Of a stretch of DNA of 64,000 nt, positions 11,094-21,189 are shown one piece after another. How positions within the stretch are numbered: position 1 is the first letter of the stretch; each line of letters starts with the position of its first letter. Location of the stretch: assembly GCA_030762935.1 (NCBI GenBank), contig CM060900.1, positions 399,491,132-399,555,131 on the forward strand, in the 5' to 3' direction. The position numbers and the translations under genes are program-made. The DNA is from Hymenopus coronatus (lineage: Eukaryota; Arthropoda; Insecta; Mantodea; Hymenopodidae). The notes beneath the pieces were generated by a model. It was not told the origin of the DNA. It saw nothing but the letters and a program-made list of their open reading frames with translations, and ran no database searches.

Positions 11094-12803
11094 TGCTATA
11101 AATAGTTTTCTACGAAGTCCGTGCCCATGTCTCAGTCATCTTAAATACTAGACTTTAGGGAGTGCACACACGGAGCTTCTTCTTCGACTCATCAAGATGG
11201 CCAAGAAGAGACTGCGCAGACTCGCCGCTGCTAAGGCAGCACCCGTCGCCTCTTCCTCGGCAGCCGCCGAGGAGGCAGCTTCTCCGTTAATACCGGTCCC
11301 GGCAAGCCCTGCTTCGCCGGCCGCCACCGCAGTCTCGCCGCAACTGCAGCCGCAGTTGCCGCCAACACCGCCGCCACCGACGCCTCCACCCAGCTCTACG
11401 ACGCCGCCCCGGTTCAGTGCCGTGGTACGGGGGGTCCCTAGGGACCTTACCACCCGGCATCTGCTCACCGCCGTGCAGTCGCGGTGGCCTTCATGCTTGA
11501 GGGCCACCCGCATTTACTGCGACCGGGGACCAACGCCGTTTGTCCGTCTGGAGATGCAGGACCAGGCTGACCTGGAAGCTGCCTTGGCGTCAGGGTTGCC
11601 CTTATTAGGGCGACATCTGGTCTTCGAGGCTAGCCGACAGGAACGCCATCGGCCCTGCCGACGCTGCTGTGCCTACGGCCACACAGCTGAAGACTGCTCT
11701 TCGACACCGAGGTGCCACTACTGCGGTACCAACTCCACCACCACCGAGTGCACTGGGCATGATCTCCGCCGACGCCGCCGATTCTGTGCCACCTGTCGTG
11801 GCACAGGACACTACACAGGGCAAGCCCAGTGCCCTCTCTACCCAAGGAGCAGCACTTCATCACCAACTTCTGCCCGCCGTACCACTCCACCGCAGACAAC
11901 CACCACTGAGGCCTCACCACCTGCACTCTCAACAGACGCAGCGACGCGAGAAGCCATTCAGGACCTCCACGCGGAGATCCTGAACGTCGGCGCTCGACTA
12001 GCTGCCCTGGAAGAGACATGCAGTCTCCTCACACAGAAGCTACAGGAATTACAAGCTTCTAACGACGCAGCAGCCACCAGCCAGCAGACTACAGCCGCCG
12101 ACCTGTCCACCAGGATCGACGCCCTACAAGCTGCCAACACCGCCGCCATCTCCACTCTACAGGCCTCCACCGCTGAGCTGTCCAACCGGATAGCCAGCGC
12201 CCAAAATTATCAACAGCAGGTAGCTGAAGGAACATTCCCTCAGCAGCCTAAGACTCCGCAGCAATTGCTCAGAGAATTCCAATCAGAGCAAGGGTACACC
12301 CGGAAGAGTCACCTTAAACTTGGCAGACATCACCACTAACTCCCATCACTTACACGACCAGTGCCCGCGGCTGGGGTCTCTTGAGGCTTCGGTCGTGGGT
12401 GTCCGAGAGCTGCAGCACCAACTTCACCATCAATATCCAGTGCCGTCATCATCACCACAGGGAGAGAGTGGCAGCTCTCCCTACACTTCCAATCCCATGT
12501 TCACCAACAACTCCCAACCACCCATAATTTCCTCAACTCCTCACCTATAATTCGCTACAGGGGCCGGCTGGGCCTCGGTCAAGCCGGTCTACTAGCACAA
12601 CCCTCACCCCTGGCGGCCGCACAGCGGGCCAGTTTACCTTCACCTTTTACTGCGCGGGTGCAACAGCGGTACCGCAGTATCCTTACCTTCCAATACCGGT
12701 GGAGGGGTTTTTTAGTCGGTAGGCCCATCCTGGGAGACCCCGACACTGCGGGCATGCCAGCCCGGGTTAGTCCTTAAGGTGGATTTTTCCCCTCCACTTG
12801 AAA

Positions 12804-12849
<46 letters not shown>
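11094..12849 (+). mobile_element. Gag-only chimeric element B (beta-like gag, gamma 3' end)
   Basis: It follows the A-run of element A. Its intact gag is joined near 12,354 to sequence matching the C-terminal coding part and 3' UTR of element F (18,528-19,065). The 3' UTR contains GGTGGAGGGGTTTTTTAGTCGGTAGG at about 12,700 and ends in a 43-base poly(A) at 12,807-12,849. The first roughly 60 bases (11,094-11,153) may be older target sequence. Confidence 0.72.
11197..12339 (+). CDS. ORF1/gag-like protein of element B, intact 380 codons
   Basis: Probable RNA-chaperone type ORF1 of a Jockey-like non-LTR element, expected to coat element RNA. The start at MAKKRLRRLAA is preceded by CATCAAG and is shared by sister copies. 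Domains: basic tip 1-9; Ala/Pro-rich linker to about 72; PRE/RRM-like domain about 73-148 (VVRGVPRDLTTRH, then PTPFVRLEM); zinc knuckle C154-x2-C157-x4-H-x4-C; a second cluster CHYCG at 173-177; basic RRRRR at 191-195; third knuckle CATCRGTGHYTGQAQC at 197-212; helical coiled-coil-like region about 232-340 with many Ala, Leu and Gln. There is no RT downstream. The reading frame is uninterrupted, unlike most neighbours, so B may be one of the youngest copies. Whether it is expressed cannot be told. Confidence 0.75.
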   Translation: MAKKRLRRLAAAKAAPVASSSAAAEEAASPLIPVPASPASPAATAVSPQLQPQLPPTPPPPTPPPSSTTPPRFSAVVRGVPRDLTTRHLLTAVQSRWPSCLRATRIYCDRGPTPFVRLEMQDQADLEAALASGLPLLGRHLVFEASRQERHRPCRRCCAYGHTAEDCSSTPRCHYCGTNSTTTECTGHDLRRRRRFCATCRGTGHYTGQAQCPLYPRSSTSSPTSARRTTPPQTTTTEASPPALSTDAATREAIQDLHAEILNVGARLAALEETCSLLTQKLQELQASNDAAATSQQTTAADLSTRIDALQAANTAAISTLQASTAELSNRIASAQNYQQQVAEGTFPQQPKTPQQLLREFQSEQGYTRKSHLKLGRHHH

Positions 12850-12851
<2 letters not shown>

Positions 12852-12860
12852 TTAGGTTCA

Positions 12861-13775
12861 GTGCCCCCTGTATCCCCGGAGCAGGGCTTCATCTCCACAA
12901 CAGCCACAGCATCACCATCTAGCTTCACCACCAATCAACTCTTCACCAAACGCTTCACCTGACAACTCATCTTCACCAATGGACACCTTCCTGAAGGACA
13001 CCGTGAGCTCCATCCAGCAGCACATCGCCGCCATCCTGACGCCTACACCAACTCGGCCTCCGTCGCGAGGAACTTCAGAGGGTAACCAATGAACGACTCG
13101 CGGCACTGGAGGCCAAGCACCAGGATTCGGAAGGTGTTGCAGGTGATCATGGCGAAGTGCTTGCGTCTATTCAGCGCCAGTTGGATCACATAGAGAGCCA
13201 CTTCGTCCATCCACCTGCCAAGGACAGCGACGACCGGAGCTCGCGGCTGGAGTCTCTTGAGGCTTCGGTCGTGGGTATCCGAGAGCTGCAACATCAACTA
13301 CACCAGTCCATCTCCAAGCAACTACACGACCTTCAGAAAGGAATCAGCTCTGACATCCTCACCTACAGCGCTACCGGTCCGACCCCCAGGGGAAGGAAGA
13401 ACCGGTAGTACCGACATCATCACCACAGGGAGAGAGTGGCAGCTCTCCCTGCACTACCAATCCCATTTTTCACCAACAAATCCTAACCACCTACAATTTC
13501 CTTAATTCCTCACCTATACTTCGCTACGGTGGCCGGCTGGGTTTCGGTCAAGCCGTTCTGCTAGCAGAACCCTCTTCCCTGGTGGCCGCACAGCGGGCCA
13601 GTTCACTTTTAACTTTGACTGCGCGGGTGCAACAGCGGTACCGCAGCATCCTTACCTTCCAATACCGGTGGAGGGTTTTTTTAGTCGGTAGGCCCACTCT
13701 GGGAGACCCCGACACTCCGGGCATGCCAGCCTGGGTTAGTCCTTAAGGTGAATTTTTCTCCTCCACCTGAAACTC
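12861..13775 (+). mobile_element. 5'-truncated gamma-type gag-only element C with target-site duplication
   Basis: Homologous to 18,171-19,065 of element F: the end of gag after the zinc knuckles, the coiled-coil region and the gamma 3' UTR. It is flanked by a 16-base direct repeat, AAAAACTTTAGGTTCA, at 12,845-12,860 and 13,776-13,791. This marks a real retrotransposition event into the junction between B's poly(A) and element D. The gag remnant is frameshifted (frames at 12,900-13,090 and 13,157-13,408). Confidence 0.85.
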
Positions 13776-13791
13776 AAAAACTTTAGGTTCA

Positions 13792-15300
13792 AACGTAGGT
13801 GGTGGGCTACATGGCGAAGAAGAGACTCCGCAGATCCGCCACTGCTAAGGCAGCAACCATCGCCTCCTCCCCGGCAACCGCCGAGGAGGTAGCATCTCCG
13901 ACGCCACCGGTCGCGGCAAGCCTGCTTCGAAGCCGGCCGCCACCGCAGTCTCGCCGCAACTGCAGCCGCAATTGCCGCCATCAGCGTCGCCACCGACGTC
14001 TCCAGCCACCTCCGCGTCGCCGCCGCCCCGGTTCAGTGCCGTGGTACGGGGGTCCCTCGGGACCTTCTCACCCGGCAACTGCTCACCGCCGTGCAGTCGC
14101 GGTGGTATTCTTGCTTGAGGGCCACCCGCATATATTGCGACCGGCGGCCAACGCCGCTCGTTCGTCTGGAGATACAGGACCAGGCTGACTTGGAAGCTGC
14201 CTTGGCGTCAGGGTTGCCTTATTAGGGCGACTTCTGGTCGTCGAGGCTAGCCGACAGGAATGCCATCGGCCCTGCAGACGCTGTTGTGCCTACGGACACA
14301 CAGCTGAAGTCTGCTCTTCACCGCCGAGGTGCCACTACTGTGGTACCAATACCAACACCGCCGAGTGCACTGGGCACGATCTCCGCCGTCGCCGCCGATT
14401 CTGTGCCACCTGTAGTGGCACAGGACACTTCACCGGGCAAGCCCAGTGCCCTCTCTACCCATGGAGCAACATTTCTTCACCACCTCCTGCCCGCCGCACC
14501 ACACCACCGCAGACTTCAACAACAGAGGCTTCACCACCTGCACTCTCAACAGACGCAGCGACGCGAGAAGCCATTCAGGACCTCCACGCGGAGATCCTGA
14601 ACGTCGGCGCTCGACTAGCTGCCCTGGAAGAGTCATGCAGCCTCCTCACACAGAAGATGCAGGAATTGCAAGCTTCTAGCGCCGCAGCAGCCACCAGCCA
14701 ACAGAACACAGCCGCCGACCTGTCCACCAGGATCACGCCCTCATGCCGCCGCTGAGGCAGGTTCTCCTGCAGCAACCTGCTTACTCTGCTGAGCTGTTGC
14801 AATCTAGACGTCAGCAGCCCAACACCGCTCCTCCTCCTGTACAGCTTGAGGGGCACGTACGGCCTGGGGATCCTCGGCCACCAACCCAGTGGAAGACTAC
14901 TGGGAGCTTCGCTGAGCAATTTCGAAGCAGGTACAATCCGTAAGTTTTCTACGTCATATTCTCTCCCCAATTTCCAGCTTTTATTTCCTTTCTAATATCA
15001 CCTCCATTCCCTAGGCTTCAGTCAGGTTGCAAGGCTGTCAGCCTAGAAATAACCTTTCAACCGCTCCCGCACAACGTGCGGCAGCATCCCATCTTTCTTG
15101 TACTAACCCGGGTGCATTAGCGGGACCGTGCTAAGCCACGCTATTCATAACAAGCTACTGTTATAACGTGGAGTTTTTTTTTAGTGGGAATACCGCATGA
15201 GGAAGCGGAGAGTCGCACATATCCTCCTAGCCATTGCACTTCGGCAGGGGTTGAATGCGTATTACATTTTTTCCATCCACGGTAAAAAAAAAAAAAAAAA
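13792..15300 (+). mobile_element. Gag-only element D (beta 3' end)
   Basis: It carries a decayed gag and a 3' UTR with GTGCATTAGCGGGACC near 15,112, GTGGAGTTTTTTTTTAGTGGGAA near 15,170, and the beta terminus TCCATCCACGGT plus poly(A) at 15,284-15,300. The 3' UTR around 15,013-15,125 resembles that of RT-encoding element H (31,770-31,880), so the two lineages are related at the 3' end. Confidence 0.75.
13810..14943 (+). pseudogene. ORF1/gag-like protein, element D (multiple frameshifts)
   Basis: The start MAKKRLRRSATAKAA at 13,810 matches the beta family. The frame is lost after about residue 35 (near 13,920). The PRE/RRM-like region (13,990-14,260), zinc knuckles (14,270-14,460) and helical region (14,540-14,750) survive as sequence but in changing frames. 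A Lys-to-stop type change occurs near 14,221. The C-terminus is readable again at 14,743-14,943 and ends SFAEQFRSRYNP followed by TAA, the same ending as element E. Non-functional. Confidence 0.75.
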
Positions 15301-15667
15301 ACTTTAGGTTAACCAACAACTGACGATGCCCGCAGGCTGTTATATATAAAATATCACCATCTACTACAAAACCTATATCACCACCAACTCCCCCCAGGGT
15401 GCAATCAGGGCGCAAACCATGTGTGTACCCTGGCACTTCAGTCTTTCACTCGCTGTTACTGCCACTGGCACGCAGCATCCATTCATCACAAGAAATGCGC
15501 AGGTGCTTAATGCGGTATTGCACAAGCGACGCAGGGGCCTCCTATTTCCAGTAGGGATTTTTCATGGGTAGTGCCGCCCTGGTTCGAGTCCAGGGCGAGG
15601 AGTCTCACACTCCCAGGCTTGCCTGGGGTAAGGACGTCAGTAGCCTTTTCCCCCGCCACTAAAAAAA
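15301..15667 (+). mobile_element. Alpha-type 3' end only (truncated insertion)
   Basis: After CTTTAGGTTAACC comes about 340 bases homologous to the 3' UTR of elements A and J (for example TGTTACTGCCACTGGCA at 15,453 and GTCAGTAGCCTTTTCCCCC at 15,636), ending in a short A-run. It has no coding sequence and is a dead-on-arrival 5'-truncated copy lodged between D and E. Confidence 0.7.
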
Positions 15668-17144
15668 TTCGAGAGTTGACAAGTCACTTGATCTTCGAGC
15701 TGTCTACATGGCGAAGAACTGACTCCGCAGAGCCGCCGCTGCTAAGGCAGTAATCAGCGCCTCCTCCTCGGCAGCCGCCGAGGAGGTGGCACCTCCGACA
15801 CCACCTGTCGCGGCAAGCCCTGCTTCGCCGCCGGCCGCCATCACCGCCGTCACCGACGTCTCCATCCAGCTCCACGACGCCGCCGCCCCGGTTCAGTGCC
15901 GTGGTACGGGGGGTCCCTCGGGACCTTCCGACCCGGCATCTGCTCACCGCCGTGCAGTCGCGGTGGTCTTCTTGCTTGAGGGCCACCCGCAAATACTGCG
16001 ACCGGGGGCCAACGCCGCTCGTTCGTCTGTAGATACAGGACCAGGCTGACTTGGAAGCTGCCTTGGCGTCAGGATTGCCCTTATTCGGGCGACTTCTGGT
16101 CGTCGAGGCAAGCCGACAGGAACGCCATCGGCCCTGCCGACGCTGCTGTGCCTACGGACACACAACTGAAGTCTGCTCTTCACCGCCGAGATGCCTTTAC
16201 TATGGTACCCATACCAACACCGCCGAGTGCACTGGGCACGATCTCTGCCGTCGCCGCTGATTCTGTGCCACCTGTCGTGGCACAGGACACTTCTCCGGGC
16301 AAGCCCAGTGCCCTCTCTATCCAAGGAGTAGCACTTTTTCACCACCTGCTGCCCACCGCACCACACCACCGAAGCCGCACCACCTGCACTCTCAACAGAC
16401 GCAGCGACGCGGGAAGCCATTCAAGACCTCCACGCGGAGATCCTGAACGTCGGCGCGCTCGACTAGCTGCCCTGGAAGAGACATGCAGCATCCTCACACA
16501 GAAGCTGCAGGAATAGCAAGCTTCTAACGCCGCAGCAGCCACCAGCCAGCAGACCACAGCCGCCGACCTGACCACCAAGATCGACGCCCTCATGCAGCCG
16601 CTGAGGCAGGTTCTCCTGCAACAAGCTGCTTACTCTGCTGAGCTGTTCCAGTCAAGACGGAAGCAACCCAACACCGCTCCTCCTCCTGTACAGGCTGAGG
16701 GGCACGCACGGCCTGGGGATCCTCGGCCACCAACACAGTGGAAGACTACTGGGAGCTTCGCTGAGCAATTCCGAATCAGGTATAATCCTTAAGTTTTCTA
16801 CGTCCTATTCTCTCCTCAATTTCCACCTTTTATTTCCTCTCTAATATCACCTTCATTCCCTAGGCTGCAGTCAGGTTCCATAGCTGTCAGCCTAGAAATA
16901 ACCTTTCACTTGCTCCTGCACAACGTGCGGCAGCTTCCTATCTTTCTTGTACTGACGCGGGTGCATTATCGGGACCGCGCCAAGCCACGGAATTCACAAC
17001 AAACTATTGCTATAACGTGGAGGGTTTTTTAGTGGGTATGCCGCATGAGGAAGAGGAGAGTCCCACATATCCTCCCAGTCATTGCGCTTCGGCTGCGGGT
17101 TGAATGCGTAATGCATTTTTTCCCTCCACGGTAAAAAAAAAAAA
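15668..17144 (+). mobile_element. Gag-only element E (beta 3' end)
   Basis: It begins TTCGAGAGTTGAC immediately after the A-run of the preceding stub. Like D it has a gag relic, the GTGCATTATCGGGACC block near 16,962, GTGGAGGGTTTTTTAGTGGGTA near 17,019, and the beta terminus CCTCCACGGT plus poly(A) at 17,133-17,144. Element F starts at the next base. Confidence 0.75.
15708..16795 (+). pseudogene. ORF1/gag-like protein, element E (stop at codon 5)
   Basis: The ATG at 15,708 aligns with the gag start of its sisters, but the fifth codon is TGA (15,720-15,722), so translation would stop at once. Further stops and shifts lie at 16,030 and 16,258 (end of the zinc-knuckle block). The knuckles at 16,130-16,320 and the C-terminal SFAEQFRIRYNP ending at 16,792 remain visible. 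Compared with D it carries a deletion of part of the Pro-rich linker. Confidence 0.75.
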
Positions 17145-19098
17145 TCGAGAGTCAGAGGACTTCGAGACAGCGGGACCACCAGACCAGCGAGAGGAAGCAA
17201 CTGCAGCGCAGAAGAGCCCGACTAGCCAACCTTAGGCGACAAGAAGGGATCAGAGCCAGCTCTCTCTTCAAAGTTCTTCGCTTCGCCGACTTTCGCGACC
17301 CTCCCGGCGATTGAGCCAGCAACTGCCAGTCAATCTAACCAGCTCCTGGTGGGCGCATTCTACGAGGTCCGCTACTCGCTCAGCTCAGCCCTATACTAGC
17401 GAGCTCAACTGTATAGCAGGAGAAGGGCAGCATTTGACGCAGGCATGGCCTTCTACAACACCGCTAACCATGCCAGAGGTCAGTGGGCGCTGACGCGCCG
17501 TGCCGCCTTGCTGCGGACAATGGAGACGCCTTCCGCCCCACTTACTAAGCCGCCTCCAGCCACGCCACCTACCGCTATGGAGCAGACAGCACACACCGCC
17601 GTCGCACCGGTTCCCAGTAGGAAACCGGCCCGACCTCATCCGCCGACAGCCTCCGCCGCCGTGCCGGCACCCAAGCGGGAACCGGCCCGGCCCAAGCCGC
17701 CGACTGCCTCCGCCGCCGTGCCGGAACCCACCCGGGAATCGGCCCGGCCTTCTTCGCACCATGATGGCCATCTAACAGTGGTCGTCATAGGGGTCCCGAG
17801 GGACCTCCCATCCCGCTTCGTGCTGGATGCCGCACGCCGCCTTTGGCCCTCTACAGTAAAGGCCAACCGGATCACATCACCTCAGGGACCCACATCGCTG
17901 GTCCGCCTCCACCTGCGGTCCGCGCCTGAAGCCGAAGCTGCCTTGACATCACGCCTGCTACGTGTCGAGGCTAGCAGAAGCGAACGTCCTGTCCCCTGCC
18001 GACGCTGCTGCACCTACGGATATCGTTCGGAGGATTGCCACGCCGCACCGAAGTGCCACTACTGTGGGGCAAGCTCGCTCACAGCCGCTTGCTCCAACCA
18101 TGATCTACGCCGTCGACGCCGCTACTGCGCTACCTGCTCCGGGAACTCGCACTACACAGGGCAAGCCACGTGCCCCCTGTATCCCAGGAGTAGGCCTTTA
18201 CCTCTAAAGACACAGCAGCACCACCAACCATCACCATCTACACCGAACACATCACCAGTAAACTCTTCAGCAAGGGACACCTTCCTAAAAGACGCCGCGG
18301 ACTCCATCCAGCAGCACATCGCCGCCATCCAGGCGGCTACACACCAACTCGGCCTCCGTCTCGAGGAACTTCAGAGGGAAACCAACGAACGACTCGCAGC
18401 ATTGGAGGCCAAGCACCACGACTCTGATCGAGTTGCAGGTGAAAACGGCGCGGTGCTTGCGTCCATCCAGCGCCAGCTGGACTGCATAGAGAGCCACCTC
18501 GTCCATCCACCTTCCGAGGACAGCGACGACCAGTGCCCGCGGCTGGGGTCTCTTGAGGCTTCGGTCGTGGGTGTCCGAGAGCTGCAACACCAACTTCATC
18601 AATCCATATCCAAGCAACTACACGACCTTCAGACAGGACTCACCACGGACATTTCTCGCATACATCGCTACCGGTCCAGCCCCCAGGGGAAGGAAGAACC
18701 GGTAGTACCAACATCATCACCACAGGGAGAGAGTGGCAGCTCTCCCTGCACTCCCAATCCCATATTCACCTACAATTCCCAACCACCCACAATTTCCTCA
18801 ACTCCTCACCTATAATTCGCTACGGGGGCCGGCTGGGCCTCGGTCAAGCCGGTCTACTAGCACAACCCTCACCCCTGGCAGCCGCACAGCGGGCCAGTTC
18901 ACCTTTACCTTTTACTGCGCGGGTGCAACAGTGGTACCGCAGCATCCTTACCTTCTAATACCGGTGGAGGGGTTTTTTAGTCGGTAGGCCCATTCTGGGA
19001 GACCCCCACACTCCGGGCATGCCAGCCCGGGTTAGTCTTTAAGGTGGATTTTTCCCCTCCACTTGAAACAAAAAAAAAAAAAAATAAAAAAATAAAAT
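17145..19098 (+). mobile_element. Gag-only element F, apparently full length (gamma 3' end)
   Basis: It starts TCGAGAGTCAGAGG right after E's poly(A). It has a roughly 300-base GC-rich 5' UTR, an intact 456-codon gag, a 250-base 3' UTR (GGTGGAGGGGTTTTTTAGTCGGTAGG near 18,962; ending CCCCTCCACTTGAAAC) and an A-rich tail at 19,069-19,098. There is no second ORF and no room for one. This is the best preserved gag-only unit in the window. Confidence 0.78.
17445..18815 (+). CDS. ORF1/gag-like protein of element F, intact 456 codons
   Basis: Predicted RNA-binding ORF1 of the gamma family. The first ATG of the open frame is at 17,445; an internal ATG at codon 26 (METPSAP) is an alternative start. 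Residues about 55-103 hold three imperfect copies of a Pro/Ala-rich unit with the core PARPxPPTASAAVP. The PRE/RRM-like domain is about 108-178 (VVIGVPRDLPSRF). In zinc knuckle 1, C185 and C188 are followed by Tyr where sister copies have His (CRRCCTYGYRSEDC), so it is probably impaired. CHYCG lies at 204-208, RRRRR at 222-226, and knuckle 3, CATCSGNSHYTGQATC, at 228-243, is intact. A long helical, coiled-coil-like segment occupies about 285-400 (LRLEELQRETNERLAALEAK). The tail is Ser/Pro-rich. No RT is linked to it. Confidence 0.78.
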   Translation: MAFYNTANHARGQWALTRRAALLRTMETPSAPLTKPPPATPPTAMEQTAHTAVAPVPSRKPARPHPPTASAAVPAPKREPARPKPPTASAAVPEPTRESARPSSHHDGHLTVVVIGVPRDLPSRFVLDAARRLWPSTVKANRITSPQGPTSLVRLHLRSAPEAEAALTSRLLRVEASRSERPVPCRRCCTYGYRSEDCHAAPKCHYCGASSLTAACSNHDLRRRRRYCATCSGNSHYTGQATCPLYPRSRPLPLKTQQHHQPSPSTPNTSPVNSSARDTFLKDAADSIQQHIAAIQAATHQLGLRLEELQRETNERLAALEAKHHDSDRVAGENGAVLASIQRQLDCIESHLVHPPSEDSDDQCPRLGSLEASVVGVRELQHQLHQSISKQLHDLQTGLTTDISRIHRYRSSPQGKEEPVVPTSSPQGESGSSPCTPNPIFTYNSQPPTISSTPHL

Positions 19099-19405
19099 AG
19101 CAGGATAGAGGAACAAGGCCGCAGCCAACTGTCTCCTGAGTGGTACCATAGGCGCCTTCCGGCAGTTCCTCTGTTCTTCGGGCTTTTTAGCGTCCTCTAG
19201 CAGCTCTATTCTCTTTGACTATCACTATCTTCCTCTTTTCTATCTAGGTTAAGCTACCCGTTAGGCCCCTATAGTAAGATTTAGGCTTTATCTCTTTACT
19301 TCTTCCCTCTTCACATTGAGCTTAGAGTAAGTTCATAAACTCATTACTTTCTAATAAAATATTTAACTGTTAAACTCACCAAGTCCTACACACTACCTAA
19401 TCCTA

Positions 19406-20880
19406 ATGGCCCGAAGAAAGCACAAGGACTCTCCATCGGAGATGCGTGTTACCAGACAGATGGTAGTCAAGACAAGGCTAGATTTTGGCGCCACTCCTTC
19501 TACGCATCCCTCAGGCCCTTCTGCTGCTCCTCCTGCCACCGCTCCACCATCCACTGCTCCTTTCTCCTCTGTTTCACCGGCCACCATTCCTTCCTCCCCA
19601 TCCTTAGCTCAGGTCACTCCACGTTCCACCACTCCTTTGACGCACACTTCCTCTGCTCCTTCTTGTTTCCATTCGTCGTCCGTCTCTGTGGTGACACAGA
19701 GACCCCCCCGTCCTCTCTGAGCTTCCTGCTCTTCCGCCACCTCTCCACGCCTGCCAACCCCGCCTCATCTCCTAACCCTAGTCCTCCCCCTGCTCCTTTC
19801 TATCCTGCTGCCTCTCAACCTAACCCTGCCCTTGGCTCCTCATCCCGACGTCCAATGCACCCAGTCCCAGCCCCTCCCAGTGCTCCTTCTTCCTATTCCC
19901 AAGCCCTCACCTCCCGTCTCCAAGCTCCCATCTACATCCCCCACCACTGTGTTTCTCTGTTACAGAATCTCCGAGACTTCGACGCCTTGCGTACCAGCGG
20001 AGTGTATGTCATAACCAGAGCCCCCATTTCAGGTGACTATATGGTGCGCACTAGATCCGCGGAGGATTATCACCGCATGACTGCCTTCCCGAGGGAACGT
20101 AGGGTCCCTTTTACGCTGACAAGAACCTCTGGGAAGAACGAGACCTTCCGTGCTGTGGTAAAGCACGTCTACTTTGACGGCGCGGAAGAGGACATTAGGG
20201 CTAAGCTGCACTCCGCGAACTGTTCAGTGCTGCGGGTAGTGCAGCTTAGGCGTTACGGGGGTTCGATCCCAAGCGACCTCATGTGAGATTTGTGGTGGAC
20301 AAAGCGGCGCTGGGGCGGGTTTTCTCCGGGTACTCCGGTTTCCCCCGCCATCGCATTCCACCGGTTCTCCATCATCAGTGTCACCGCCTACGATGCCATT
20401 AGTAGTTAAAGCGGGCGTTATACACAACCAAAAAAAAAATTAGGCGTTACGACCGAGCCCGAACTCCTCTACAGTTATACCTAGTGGACCTGGCAACAGC
20501 TGAGGACCTGGCCCGGTTGAGGTCGTTGGAGCAGGTGTTACACTTTGGTGTGAATGTGTAACCCTACTGGCGACCCTTCTTCCCCATCCAATGTAATAGA
20601 TGCCAGCAGCTGAGGCACACGGAGGCAACGTGTAGTGCGGGTACCGTTGTGTGCTCTAAGTGCGCGGCCTCCCACGACTCGCGGAGCTGTAACGTTCCCC
20701 TACCCCAAAGGAAATGCGCACTGTGTCTCAATTCGGGGCACGCGGCCAGGTCCCGGGCTTGTCGCGAGGAGACGGGCTTCTCAGGCGGGAAGTGGAGGTC
20801 GAGTGCGTGGAGAGGCTCCGGTGCGCGCGCCGCCTGCCTCTCGTGGCCCGGTGATGAGTGTCGTTAGCGTTGGGGGGGTA
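19406..20880 (+). pseudogene. ORF1/gag of element G, frameshifted and split by a SINE
   Basis: It starts MARRKHKDSPSEMRVTRQMV. A Ser/Thr/Pro/Ala-rich N-terminal third runs to about 19,960, with a frameshift near 19,715. A central PRE/RRM-like region follows (VYVITRAPISGDYMVRTRS at about 20,004, then FRAVVKHVYFDG). At 20,258 a SINE interrupts the coding sequence. Past the SINE the frame resumes (YDRARTPLQLYLVDL), meets a stop near 20,559, then shows three zinc knuckles: CNRCQQLRHTEATC, CSKCAASHDSRSC and CALCLNSGHAARSRAC (20,595-20,762). These knuckles differ in spacing from the gag-only families, so this is a separate ORF1 lineage. Confidence 0.8.
20258..20439 (+). mobile_element. SINE-A, 5'-truncated copy inserted in G ORF1
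   Basis: It is flanked by a perfect 12-base target-site duplication, TTAGGCGTTACG, at 20,246-20,257 and 20,440-20,451. It begins inside the tRNA-like head at the B box (GGTTCGATCCC) and contains the conserved central core (GGTTTTCTCCGGGTACTCCG). It ends in a poly(A) of about 10. It lies in the sense orientation of the host element and is highly similar to the full-length copy at 60,633-60,883. Confidence 0.93.
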
Positions 20881-21189
20881 AACGAGCCGAGGACCCGAAA
20901 GCCAAGCCAACCACAAGTAAAGCCACGTCAAGCCCCGCAGGAAGTGCCGACGAGGGAGGAGACCCTGGCAGACCCTCGCCTGGAGCACCAGCGCAACATG
21001 TTCAGACGTGCGTCAGCTGAGCACTGGAGGGACGCCGACATACAGGACGTCTATATGCACATCCTGGAATTACGGGCCACTTCGTGGGAGTCGGAGACCC
21101 GGAGCATCCTGGCCTGCTACAGAGACTTCTTTCAACTCCTCACCTCTCCTGGCTTTCTAAGAATCACACACCCAAACTTAATTGTATGA

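Noticed and set aside
20635..21189. 184-codon ORF MRVPLCALSARPP
   Set aside because: Mostly an alternate frame of the G ORF1 zinc-knuckle region; only its C-terminal part may be the true ORF1 end after a frameshift.
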